Part shown: positions 1 to 10,000 of the stretch, piece by piece
Layout of the letters: every line of letters begins with the position of its first letter
How positions within the stretch are numbered: the stretch's first letter is position 1
DNA from: Flavobacteriales bacterium UBA1986
GTDB taxonomy: Bacteria; Bacteroidota; Bacteroidia; Flavobacteriales_G; Salibacteraceae
NCBI GenBank assembly: GCA_002336245.1
Contig: DDDG01000027.1
Location: forward strand, 106,610-137,103
DNA length: 30,494 bases
Reading direction: 5' to 3'
Program-made: the position numbers and the translations under genes
Notes under the pieces: generated by a model
What the model was told of the DNA's origin: nothing
The model's input: only the letters and a program-made list of their open reading frames with translations
The model's database searches: none

Positions 1-2513
1 AGCAGTAGGTTGAGCTTTGTTCCTCGAACGGCTTCAATGTAGGTCAACTCAAATTCAGACTGCCCCATAGAACTCTCAGCTCGCGGCAATCTCCCACTTT
101 CCAAATAACGCATCAGCAGCTCGGTGAAGAGAAGGAAGTCTTTTCGAATAGCCTTAGCGCTTCGTTGCTCGCCTATTGACTTGAGAAGTTCCGGAAAGCC
201 TTTCAAAACAGACGACCTGCTTTCTCCCTTTTCCAACTTGAGCTTTTTCCATCGACTTCTAAAGGCAGACTTCAGCACCTCGTCTTGTCCTTTGGCTAGG
301 GGAATCATCATACGAAAGAGGTATGTCCTTTCCGTGAAAGGAGGCCGTTTCGTCTTGGATTCAAACTCAAGCCACTCAGAAATCCAAGCTTCGTGTTTTC
401 GTAGGTCGTACACCAGCTTCAACCATTCCAGAATCTGAGGTATACTGGCATTTTCCAATAATTTCGACCACCTTTTTTCAGGAATGCGACGATCCCACAT
501 CATCAACTTTAGCAATCGCGGATTGGTGCGAACGAAGTCGATGAGTTGCTGAGTATTCTCACGATCGGGACTTTCGAACTTTGCGGAATAAGTGAGTTCG
601 AGAAGATCCTTCATTCTGCTCTCTTCCTTGAGCAAGGTAGCTTCGACGCCTTCTTTCGATTGCTCATTCAACTCATCGGTGATTCGATTGAAGACTTCGG
701 TAAATTCGATTTCACTCGACCGAAAACGCAACTGGAACGCTTGATAGAAAGATTCGAGAAGAATTTTACGTTCGAGTTCCCGGCCCTCCACTATGCGATC
801 CCACTTCGACTTAAACACTTTCCAGATTTCTACGAGCACTTCCTTGTTCGCCTTTTCTCCTTCGGCGAGAAGCGCGGCCAAAGCAGAGACATCCTTTCCT
901 CCAAAAATCAGCTGAAAGATCTCAAATACATTCTTGGAAAGGTGCTGGTAGATGAGGCGGCTCCAAATGACTTCTGTTCTAATTTCTGAAATCAATCGCT
1001 GCCTGAGAAAGCTGGCTTTTACTTCCAACAATTCCTCGAGCACCGATTGCGAGCTGCGCTCTGGTGTTAGCCAAACTCCCGAAGCGAGGAAATAAATGAA
1101 AGCTCTAAGTATATCCGACTCCTTCCTCAGTTCGCGCTTTTGGACATTCACTTCGCGTTCTTGGATCTCCGGTATTTCCGCTAAATCAAGCTTCAATTCC
1201 TGGTAGAAAGATTCTTCCTCAACACATAAGCGCTTCATCAATCGCTTTTTCAAGCCCTCTTGCGAAAGTCCCATTTTGGCAGCATACAAGGACAACAGTA
1301 CTTTCAATTCTTCTTCTGGAATACGCCCTCTATGGATGAGTGAGACGAACAGTTCCGCGGTCAAATTCTTCGCGTCAAAGAGATTGATTCTAAATTCCTT
1401 TGCAAGCAGCTTCCTCAGCTGAATGAGATTTTGAGACGCCTTCGACGGCTTCGCATCCTTCAAACGAATCAGCCGGTGTAAAAAGAGTTCAAATCCCTTG
1501 TTTCCAAATAAGCTGTGTGCGCGTTCAGCCTTCTTTAGAAGTTCGGTCTCCGAGCCACTCCAACTTACTTTTCGAAGGATGACATCCAATTCGCTGGGAA
1601 GGAATTTTGTGCCTTGCTTAAACATCAGGCTGCGTTCCTTTCTGGTGGAAATCTTTCCAGATTGGATGAATGCACCCGCCTTTTCCAACCAATTTACTTG
1701 ACCCTCGCTTGATTCTTCTGACTTCTCTCCTGCTTTAAAACTGTTTTGAAGTCTCGCGAAATAGCGAAAGAAGCTCTCATCTACGAGGTGTTCATAGGCC
1801 TTAAAGGAGTCGATGTGCTTAATGAAGAGATCAATGTAGGATGCATGTGGAGCCTTCGATTCGTGGCTTGCAATTAAAAAATCGAAGCGCAGCTTTTGAA
1901 GCAATTTGGGGAGGCCCGTCTTGCTGTCTTTTATTGAAAGCTTTAAGTCTTTACCCAAGGCTTCTTCAACCTCCTCTACTGCCTGATACACTTTCGGGGA
2001 AAGTCTCGCCCAAAACCGCTTAAGGAGTTCGGGTTTCACCTGTAAACGCAGGCGCTTTCGTAGTTTATCGGAGCGCTTTAACTGATTGAGGAGAATGCGC
2101 AGGTTCTCGAAATCCGACGACAATAAGTCTTCAAATATTTTTGAGAGATCGCGTTCATCCTTTGGATTGAAGCCCTTCTCCAAATAGGTTTTAAAGAGTT
2201 GTATCTCCCCATAAACGGGATCTGAAAATGAATTGGCCAGCTCTTCCGGAGATAAACTTGCCCACTTCCGAAGCTCTTGATCGAGGATGTACGAGAATCG
2301 AACTTCAATCTCTTGTTCAAGGTATTTTGCATCGATTGTTCCGAGGTCGAGATGGATTCGATGAATCAGCCATTGAGCTTCTCCTCGATCGTATTGATCG
2401 AAATACTTTTCGATGACCTGAAGGACTTTCTTTTCAATACGCTGATCTTGGTCAACTCGAAGTTCACCTGCGATTTCGAGTCGAAGACGGCCGATCTCAT
2501 GCTCATCGCTCAT
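1..2513 (-). CDS. Contractile injection system tape-measure protein, partial (runs off the window)
   Basis: The minus-strand frame from an ATG at 2513 is open for 837 codons to the window edge; I checked every codon and found no stop. Its C-terminus lies to the left of the window. The frame upstream of the ATG has a TAA three codons away, so this is the first possible ATG. The N-terminus (MSDEHEIGRLRLEIAG, then VIEKYFDQYDR and HRIHLDLGTID at about residues 33-57) fits the start of the CIS tape-measure family, which opens with a short helical region ending in an R-I-x-L-x-L-D-L-G-like strand. The rest is almost entirely charged alpha-helix rich in Lys, Glu and Leu, as expected for a ruler that sets tube length. 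It starts 9 nt after the SulP stop, so it belongs to the same transcript. In AFP/PVC loci the tape measure follows the baseplate genes. Family assignment is from pattern memory, not a search. Confidence 0.75.
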   Translation of the reverse strand, partial: MSDEHEIGRLRLEIAGELRVDQDQRIEKKVLQVIEKYFDQYDRGEAQWLIHRIHLDLGTIDAKYLEQEIEVRFSYILDQELRKWASLSPEELANSFSDPVYGEIQLFKTYLEKGFNPKDERDLSKIFEDLLSSDFENLRILLNQLKRSDKLRKRLRLQVKPELLKRFWARLSPKVYQAVEEVEEALGKDLKLSIKDSKTGLPKLLQKLRFDFLIASHESKAPHASYIDLFIKHIDSFKAYEHLVDESFFRYFARLQNSFKAGEKSEESSEGQVNWLEKAGAFIQSGKISTRKERSLMFKQGTKFLPSELDVILRKVSWSGSETELLKKAERAHSLFGNKGFELFLHRLIRLKDAKPSKASQNLIQLRKLLAKEFRINLFDAKNLTAELFVSLIHRGRIPEEELKVLLSLYAAKMGLSQEGLKKRLMKRLCVEEESFYQELKLDLAEIPEIQEREVNVQKRELRKESDILRAFIYFLASGVWLTPERSSQSVLEELLEVKASFLRQRLISEIRTEVIWSRLIYQHLSKNVFEIFQLIFGGKDVSALAALLAEGEKANKEVLVEIWKVFKSKWDRIVEGRELERKILLESFYQAFQLRFRSSEIEFTEVFNRITDELNEQSKEGVEATLLKEESRMKDLLELTYSAKFESPDRENTQQLIDFVRTNPRLLKLMMWDRRIPEKRWSKLLENASIPQILEWLKLVYDLRKHEAWISEWLEFESKTKRPPFTERTYLFRMMIPLAKGQDEVLKSAFRSRWKKLKLEKGESRSSVLKGFPELLKSIGEQRSAKAIRKDFLLFTELLMRYLESGRLPRAESSMGQSEFELTYIEAVRGTKLNLL

Positions 2514-2522
2514 AGCTCGTTA

Positions 2523-4463
2523 TTAACGGAAAAGAAACACCGACCCAGTGCGATCTTCCTCTTTGTCGTCGTTTAGATTTAACTCATAAGTATACTCTCC
2601 GGGCGGCATCAACACCCCATTGAGCTCCCCGTTCCAATTCTTATTGGAGGCCGTAGATTCAAAGACCAAATTCTTGGATGTGTCATAAATTCGAATCGTC
2701 GCCTTTGGATAGAGCTGCAGGTTTTTAATTTCCCACTCATCGTTTATGCCATCGCCATTTGGCGTGAAGGCTGGCGGAATGATGAGACCATCGTCTTCCT
2801 CGAAGCTGTTTTCAATGTGACCGGGTTCATTGAGCCACATGATGCATTCTTCCACAGAATCGAATAAATGGTTTTCGCGAACCATATTAGGTACAATCTC
2901 GAAGCCCTTCAGCAATTTTAAACTCTGTGGGCTCAACTCGCTGAAACAAATATTCACTCCTCTTTCCTGCAAAAATTGAATGACTTCAATGAAGGTTCGA
3001 ACTCCCGAGTGGTCCATATAAGGTACAGAAGACATGTTAAAAACAACAACCCGAACATCGTCGGATATGCCACGCATCGACGTAAGAAACCTAGATGAAA
3101 AACCAAAGAAAACCGGTCCGCGTATGTTCTTCACAAGAACCCTTCGTTCAAAGCCTTCAGAATCCTTAAAACTCGCAATCACCTGATCGATGATGCGGTC
3201 CACTTTGGTCTTAGCCGTATCCGTTTCTACAACATCTGCCATCTTCTTCATGAAATAGAAGGAAGCGAAGATCAGTCCGATGATCACTGCGTAGAGCAGG
3301 TTCCAGAAAACAGTCAATACCAGAACCGTGAGCATAACGAAGTTGTCTGCTTTAGGAATGCGCGACATTTTCCGCAGCGTCTTCTTATCAATGAGCACGA
3401 TGCCTATGTAAACGAGAATACCACCAAGGACAGCGTGAGGTATTTCTGCTGCCACGGGCCCACCGAAGAGTAGTACAATCAATAAGAAAAAGGAGCTCAC
3501 AATGCCGGAGAGCTTGTTCCTACCACCCGATTGAATGTTCGCCACGGTGCAAGCAGTAGCCCCACTTCCAGGAAAACCGCCAAAGAGTGATGAAGCGAAA
3601 TTCCCGAGCCCTTGACCAAACAATTCACGATTGCTGCGGTGCAAGGTTTGAGTCATTTTATCGGCCACAACAGATGTTAGAAGCGTATTGATTGAACCTA
3701 AAAGTGCCAATGAAAAACCAGCGAGTAATATTCTGAAGAGGGTCTCAGAGTTAAAAAACTCAGCCGAGAATGCCGTTTCTATATGGGGAAAGCTCATCTC
3801 TACCATGCCAAGCTTCTTGATTCCCATTGGTAAAAAATAGGTCAAGACAGAAACGACAATCAAAGCCGCCAAACTGCTCGGGATGCGTTTTGAAATTCTT
3901 GGAAAGAGATAGATGATGGCAATGGTTAAACAAGCAACCAGAACACTAGGCCAATGAGCTTGTGCGATAAAATAGTTTAGGTGGCCAAGGATCTGTGGAA
4001 CCGACTTGTAAGGTGCGTCGTAAACACCAAAAATATCCTTCGCTTGCAAGACGATGATGATGACGCCGATTCCACTCATGAAGCCGCTCACCACAGTGTA
4101 CGGGACATAGCGGATGTTCGTGCCCAGTTTGAGTAAGGCAAGCACTATTTGGATGATTCCGGTTAAGGCGAAGATGATGACCAACACGGGTAATGCCTTC
4201 GCCAAGCTGCCCGCGAGTTGAACTTCTTGAGCTACGATGAAAGCCACAACCACTGTCATGGCGCCCGTGGGACAACTGATCTGTGTATTGGTTCCACCAA
4301 AAATGGATGCAAGAAAACCGAGAATGACGGCGCTGAACATTCCCGCCAGTGGGCCTAGACCTGTTGCAACACCATATGCCAGAGCTACGGGGAGTGTGAC
4401 AATCCCAGCGGAAAAGCCTCCGAGTATATCATTCTTTATTTCTGATTTAACTACAAAGGCCAA
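2523..4463 (-). CDS. SulP-family anion transporter with STAS domain and an extra C-terminal CHU_C-like domain
   Basis: 646 residues, TTG start, TAA stop. Residues 1-405 form the SulP membrane core: about 10-12 hydrophobic segments, the early DILGGFSAGIVTLPVALAYG stretch typical of the family, and GGFPGSGATACTVAN near 295-309. Residues 440-545 are a STAS domain with VVVFNMSSVPYMDHSGVRTF, the usual D-x-S/T-G region. The transporter probably moves sulfate, bicarbonate or another small anion across the inner membrane; the substrate cannot be read from sequence. Unusually, residues 562-646 (FTPNGDGINDEWEI, then RIYDTSKNLVFES, W-x-G and PPGEYTYELNL) match the gliding/type-B T9SS C-terminal domain, which normally ends secreted proteins. 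Here it follows a cytoplasmic STAS domain and there is no cleavable signal peptide. The gene sits 10 nt after the TonB receptor and 9 nt before the tape measure. Confidence 0.9.
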   Translation of the reverse strand: MAFVVKSEIKNDILGGFSAGIVTLPVALAYGVATGLGPLAGMFSAVILGFLASIFGGTNTQISCPTGAMTVVVAFIVAQEVQLAGSLAKALPVLVIIFALTGIIQIVLALLKLGTNIRYVPYTVVSGFMSGIGVIIIVLQAKDIFGVYDAPYKSVPQILGHLNYFIAQAHWPSVLVACLTIAIIYLFPRISKRIPSSLAALIVVSVLTYFLPMGIKKLGMVEMSFPHIETAFSAEFFNSETLFRILLAGFSLALLGSINTLLTSVVADKMTQTLHRSNRELFGQGLGNFASSLFGGFPGSGATACTVANIQSGGRNKLSGIVSSFFLLIVLLFGGPVAAEIPHAVLGGILVYIGIVLIDKKTLRKMSRIPKADNFVMLTVLVLTVFWNLLYAVIIGLIFASFYFMKKMADVVETDTAKTKVDRIIDQVIASFKDSEGFERRVLVKNIRGPVFFGFSSRFLTSMRGISDDVRVVVFNMSSVPYMDHSGVRTFIEVIQFLQERGVNICFSELSPQSLKLLKGFEIVPNMVRENHLFDSVEECIMWLNEPGHIENSFEEDDGLIIPPAFTPNGDGINDEWEIKNLQLYPKATIRIYDTSKNLVFESTASNKNWNGELNGVLMPPGEYTYELNLNDDKEEDRTGSVFLFR

Positions 4464-4473
4464 GCTGAACTTT

Positions 4474-7029
4474 TTAAATCGCTCTCAGGCGATAGTTGAG
4501 ATTTAAGAAAATCATTCTTCCTTCCGCTTTCTGTCTTTTAATGCGTGAAATAACTGAAGGAAGAAAGTACTCCGCTCCAAGTAAATTGAAACTAGAAAGT
4601 CCAAAACTGAAGCGAGTCCAATGGATTTTTACTCGAGCATTGACCACCGAAATGGGTGAAATTTGCTGTTTCTGAGCACTCTCATATGATTCAAGTAGCC
4701 CTTGATCACTGACATAGTATGAGTTGACAATGTTTGTTCTTCCAATCCACTGAAGATCTGCCCCAAAGGTTATTTTATTCGGTTTTTTGCTGGTCGATTT
4801 TTCAGATTTCTCCACTTTATTGATGGTGGTTCCAAAGAAGCCAAGCGTAAATTTATTCGAGGGGAAGTTGACTAAAACATCCTCATTTTCGTACTGCCCT
4901 GCTTGAAATGCATCGAGGAAATTTGTTTGAATTGAATCCTTAAAATTTTGCTGTTTTACAAAGGTGTAATTCGCAAATGCATTCACTTTCCATTTTTCAA
5001 AAGTGCGCTTGTACCACAACTCAGCCTCAAAACCGGAATTGCGTAAACCAGTGGCGTCATTGACATATCGATTCCCCACACGTTCGATGAAATTGTTGAT
5101 CTTGTTCACGTATGTCTGTAGGTTGTAGCTGAAGTATTTGTTGATGTTCCCGCTCATGGCAAACTCCCCGCTCTCGATGTTCTGAACATTCAAATCTGTA
5201 GAGCCCACAAACTGGCTGATCCCTCCTTTACGGTATAGGAAGGGAGGTGGCAAGAATGCTGAGTTGTACATGAGTTTGAACTTAAATCGATCTTTATCCT
5301 TCGTGCCTCCCGGATTGAGCACTAGGGCAAAGCGCGGTGAATACTGTTCTCCCCATTTAAATTCATCGAAACGGGAGTACTCACTGTGATAATTCAAGCG
5401 CACACCAAAAGTGGCAACGAGCACATCATTCACAATGTGTTGTTCTGTTTGCATGTAAAAAGCACCGATGTATTCCAATCGATCGTCCCCAGGCTTACTG
5501 AATTGATCTTCAATACTGTTCAGCACGAGATTCGAATCTTCTTCAACGTAGTATTGATAAAACCAGTGATTTACAAATCCTTCCAAGCCCATGAGCAAGT
5601 GACTTTTTCTCGTCCCTTGATTTCCAAATAGGCTGTCGGAAGAGAACTCCACATTCATAGTTCCTCGAAACTCATCACCAACCAAACGGGTATTTCCATC
5701 GATTCCAAAGGAGTTTACCGTCGTATAAAAATCTTTCTTAAAATGGTCCCCGCTCACTTTGAGTCTCAGGTCACCTATGTTCGACTTATCTCTGCCTGAG
5801 AAAAGATCGTATTCAAGCTGAATAAACTCTCGCTTATCGTTTCTCCTTCTCTGCTGATTCGCTATTTCTCGATCTTGCTTTTCCCAAGTATTGAAACTAC
5901 CAGGTCGAGAGTATAGATACTTGCTAGATTGTGCGTTGGCAGTGATCTGCAGGGCTTCGCGATGATAATTCATCAATAGATTGTATCCAGGAGCATATGC
6001 ATTGATGTACTCCTTGCCGTTCACATCTGCTTGCCTCAGAGTTGTGGTGTCGCGGACATCTGGCAATACAATCTTATCGTCCAATTGAGAATAGTCCTTT
6101 TCACTGCCCCCAGAAATAAAGTAGGTTCCTGAAAAGTAAATGCCCTCGGTGTTATTGATTTTTCGACCGTACTCATAATGCATTTTGTAGGTATTGTAAA
6201 TATTCTTCATACTTCTGAAAGTATTGCCATTCCCTACATCCACATTCAAGCGGTTGATGTTTTGAAACCGTCCGTTCTTGGTGATGATGTTTACCACTCC
6301 ACTAAAAGCACTGCCACCATACAGAGCCGAACCAGGCCCTCTCACCAATTCGATTTGTTCAACATAATCTAGACTGATCCAATCTGGAGCAGTTGTATTT
6401 GTGAGTACATCGTTGATGCGATGTCCGTTGATTAAGAATAGAACATCCTGGAGGGTGGTACTGGACGAGCCCCGAGTACCAATAAGGCGTTCATTGTTAT
6501 CTCCAATTTCGGCAAATCCCGGTGTGAGTCGAATTAGGTCAAGCAGATTTCGAACGCCCAATTCTTCTATGTCCGATTTGGTATACACCGTAACGGTTGA
6601 AGGAATGAGGTCAACATTTTGGCGGTGCTTATTCACGTAAACAAATTGCTCACTCTGAGAACGTACGTAATTGTTGATGTACTCCTCTAACTGAGGAGAG
6701 AACTCTTTTAAGCTAGAAGCACTGAAGTACGGGTCAAGTTCGTAGTAAAGTCCAACATACTTATCCAAGGATTCCCAATCTTCTGCGATGTAACTCAATC
6801 GAATCCCCCAGTCAAGAATAAGGGCTTGATTGTTTAGGTCTAGAGCTTGAAATCGCTCCTTGTAAATTTTCTTATACTCTTTAAATGCCTGCTCATACTG
6901 TTCATTCTCGTAGAGTTCTTCAACAATCGGGAAATCGTTGAGCATTAAACTTTGGGCGGAGGAAGCTTGACTCAAGGCGAGCGCCCAAATGACTACAAAG
7001 ACTCTCCTAAGATTTAGAATCCACTTCAA
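4474..7029 (-). CDS. TonB-dependent outer-membrane receptor with N-terminal helical domain
   Basis: 851 residues with a TTG start that overlaps the nSTAND stop (TTGA), suggesting translational coupling. Residues 1-25 are a signal peptide (hydrophobic VFVVIWALALS, cleavage after SSA). Residues 30-125 are helical and TPR-like (YEQAFKEYKKIYKERF), not the beta-sandwich CarboxypepD-regulatory domain common on Bacteroidota receptors. Residues about 130-255 are a plug: STVTVYTKSDIEELGVRNLL, then the R-G-S-S-S turn, DVLFLINGHRINDVL and VEQIELVRGPGSALYGGSAF. The remainder is a 22-strand-type barrel with many aromatic-ended strands. It probably imports or senses a ligand at the outer membrane; the ligand is unknown and no SusD partner is adjacent. 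Its place inside an injection-system operon is unusual. It might act as a surface sensor or docking site, or simply be a passenger gene. Confidence 0.9.
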   Translation of the reverse strand: MKWILNLRRVFVVIWALALSQASSAQSLMLNDFPIVEELYENEQYEQAFKEYKKIYKERFQALDLNNQALILDWGIRLSYIAEDWESLDKYVGLYYELDPYFSASSLKEFSPQLEEYINNYVRSQSEQFVYVNKHRQNVDLIPSTVTVYTKSDIEELGVRNLLDLIRLTPGFAEIGDNNERLIGTRGSSSTTLQDVLFLINGHRINDVLTNTTAPDWISLDYVEQIELVRGPGSALYGGSAFSGVVNIITKNGRFQNINRLNVDVGNGNTFRSMKNIYNTYKMHYEYGRKINNTEGIYFSGTYFISGGSEKDYSQLDDKIVLPDVRDTTTLRQADVNGKEYINAYAPGYNLLMNYHREALQITANAQSSKYLYSRPGSFNTWEKQDREIANQQRRRNDKREFIQLEYDLFSGRDKSNIGDLRLKVSGDHFKKDFYTTVNSFGIDGNTRLVGDEFRGTMNVEFSSDSLFGNQGTRKSHLLMGLEGFVNHWFYQYYVEEDSNLVLNSIEDQFSKPGDDRLEYIGAFYMQTEQHIVNDVLVATFGVRLNYHSEYSRFDEFKWGEQYSPRFALVLNPGGTKDKDRFKFKLMYNSAFLPPPFLYRKGGISQFVGSTDLNVQNIESGEFAMSGNINKYFSYNLQTYVNKINNFIERVGNRYVNDATGLRNSGFEAELWYKRTFEKWKVNAFANYTFVKQQNFKDSIQTNFLDAFQAGQYENEDVLVNFPSNKFTLGFFGTTINKVEKSEKSTSKKPNKITFGADLQWIGRTNIVNSYYVSDQGLLESYESAQKQQISPISVVNARVKIHWTRFSFGLSSFNLLGAEYFLPSVISRIKRQKAEGRMIFLNLNYRLRAI

Positions 7030-10000
7030 TCTGCTGCGATTTTGTTTTTGAGTTTACCCAATTCTTGACCTGTCAAATTAAAATCGAGCGTAAAGAGGCT
7101 TACTTTCCCTCCTCTACTTGAGCCGAAACCTTCGTTGCTCGAGATCACTAAGATCCATTTATTGCCAACGAAAGAAACGTCTCTAACAGATTCCGATTCC
7201 GTAAACTTAATCGGCTTAAACGGCTTTACATTCTTCTTATCCTTTACCGACAGCAACATTTCTGGAATCTTCCAAACGTTAACCTTTCGATCTCTAGCCC
7301 CTGACACAAGTACATTTCCATCCGCACTAACCTCCAGGCAATTCACCCTGTTCGCGTGCTCATCCGTAGCTTCATAGATGATCTGTTTGCTCTTAAAATC
7401 ATAAAAATACATCTCACCTTTTATGGTTCCAACTACATACATATTGTGTTGGGGAACCATCTTTATAGAGGTTATGTCATCTGCAAATTCTGTAGGAGTA
7501 ATACTTTCAAATTCTTGCGGATCCCCATTGGGGCTCAGGCGAATGAACACCAAACTCTTTTTGGAGTGAGTAATTACCATGGTTCCCAATCTTTCATTGT
7601 AATCGGCCGCTTTGAATTTCTTTACAAGTGAATGAAGCCGTTGGGTATCCATCAGGTTCTTCTCGATGTTGTAGAGCTTATAAACGTTCGACTTCTGATC
7701 GATGGCAAGGAATTCATTTTTATTGAACCGAAAGATGTTCTCAACCTGCGAGGGCATATTGACGGCAATTTGAAATTTACCGCTTGAATTGAACAATGAG
7801 ATGTACCGACCATCTTGATTCACAGGTAAATTACTAATAAGCAAATGACTGCCGGAATTTGTGAGTTTAATGTCCTTAATACCACGAATGAGTTCCTTTT
7901 GGTCAGCCACCTCAGTCCAAGGCAATACGCCTGTCACCTCTCCATCTTCTATATCAAGCTTAATCACCGAATTCTCAATGCTGGTTCCAATGAGAAATTC
8001 GCCCGATCCGTCTGCATTTACAGAACTTTTAATCTTGTCGACGACCATCCCGTGGTCCAAATCTGCTAGGAGTGGGAATGACTTTACATTTTGATAAGCT
8101 AAATTCATCGTCGAGAAGAGCTTGTTCTGGCGGTATTCCTTCAAGACCTTCACTGAATCTGCTAGACCTAGGTACTTTGGGTGCTCTGTTTCCTTAAATT
8201 TTTCATAGGCATCGGAAGCGATGCTCACGGCCAAGTTCAACTGGTTCTGATCTTCCGGGTTGTTTAAAATCTTGTTTTCAGCACCTGCCGAAAGCTCCCG
8301 TACTTGTTCAAGAATGTTCAGATACTCTTCGAGCTTGCGCGACTCGTCGACCTTCACAATCGCAGCTGAAAGGTCGGCAGACTTAATCCTAAATTCAGCA
8401 TTCAATGAATCCGACACGAGCTTTAATGAGTCTGCGATTTTACTTTCTCGAATGGCTTTTTGTGAAGCCAGTTTGGCTTCATCCTTCTTGAGTTTTGCTT
8501 GTTTGCTGGCCATTTCTGCTTTTTGGCCTTCAATAGAGGCCTTTTCCGCGGAGGTCTTTGCTTCCCTTTCTTTCCTTTGGGCGACTTGCCATGCCACTTT
8601 GGCCGCTTCACGATCACTTGCAGCCCTTTGCCCTGAAAAGAAGTTGAATACCATCAAGACAATCAGACCAGCGACAAAAGCCCCAACAATCAACCTATTT
8701 CGAGCCTTTACCTTTTTCCTTGAAATTTCTTCGGCTTCCTTTATGGCCAGTTCACGCTCGTGAAACTCTTTGCTGCGATTTAAGAAATCCTCAATTAGAA
8801 CAAAATTTGCGCGATATCGATGGGCCCATGCCGGGTGTGGTTGACGCTTTTCATACCATGCCATAGTGGCCACAAGCTTTTCACCTTGGTAAGGATGTTC
8901 ACCCTTATCCACGTCGTGGCCAATGTCCAAATAGAATAGAGAGTCTTCTCGCTCTTGATCGATCCATTCTCGGAGCAAAGACCAGCTCTCCAGAACCAAT
9001 TCTTGGGATATGCTGACCAATGACTTCGCGGTAATGAGATCTACTCCTTCTTCAGAGAGAGCATCGAGTTTTTCTAATCTTCGAGCGATCTCATTCGAAT
9101 CTAGTATTCGCAATGCCCCACAATTGCTTGATATGAAGGGATGAAGAACCTCAACCACTTCGGAAACGTTCGATGCTGTGATTTCCGACAAATCTTCAAT
9201 ACGCCGAGGCAAGACGTAAACTTCGCCCAAATGAGAATAGCCAGTTAATGCTTGAAAGCAGAGGCGACAAAGTCTTTTCCGGTCTAAATCAAAAGCATTG
9301 TAGATCTCTTGGAGTTGAGTCTCGATGGAATGCTCTAAACCCCCAATTTCATCCAAATCGTCTTTTCCAATTTCTCCGATTGAACCGCCTTTTTTCCAAT
9401 GATGAACGCAGCGCATCATCGCATGTTGAAACTGTCCTGGAATGACTTGATTTGTTTTAAAGAAGTCATTGATTTGCTGAATCAAATCCTGATCATACTG
9501 CAAATTCCCCCTCTTCACAGTGAGTTCGAGCACTTGAATGATCTCACTTTTTCGAAGTGGCCCAAGCAAAAATTGATTCTTATTTATGACCTCTGCCAAT
9601 TGAAGAAAGTCTGAAAACTTCCCGATGTTTTCGGATCTTAAGCTCGTGATGATGCTCACTGAATAAGCAGTCTGCCCAACACATTCTACCAAGCGATCAA
9701 TAAACAGACGAATGTCTTTCTCTATGCTTTCACTCAACTCATGCTCGTCGTGCAGCACAAGATCATCGAGGTGATCTATGCTAATCAAGAGGTTTGAATA
9801 CGAAAGAAAACGTTCCTTTTCGAGGATTTCAATAACCCCCATTTTACTGCTCCGAAGAATCTCTTCAAAACGATCACTCAGATTTGGGTCTACTTTGCTT
9901 TGACCGTCGAAGCCTTCAGCTGGAATTGTAGCCAAAGCGCTCGCCAGAGCGCCTAAAGGATCTCGGCCTGGTCTCATGGCCGCAATCTTCCATTTCTTAT

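Noticed and set aside
546..989. Plus-strand open frames within 1-2513
   Set aside because: All are antisense to the continuous 837-codon tape-measure frame, which has a family-like N-terminus and the operon's orientation.
8260..8763. Plus-strand open frame of 167 codons rich in Ser and Ala
   Set aside because: It is the reverse of the nSTAND coiled-coil region; the biased composition comes from the Lys/Glu/Ala codons on the true strand.
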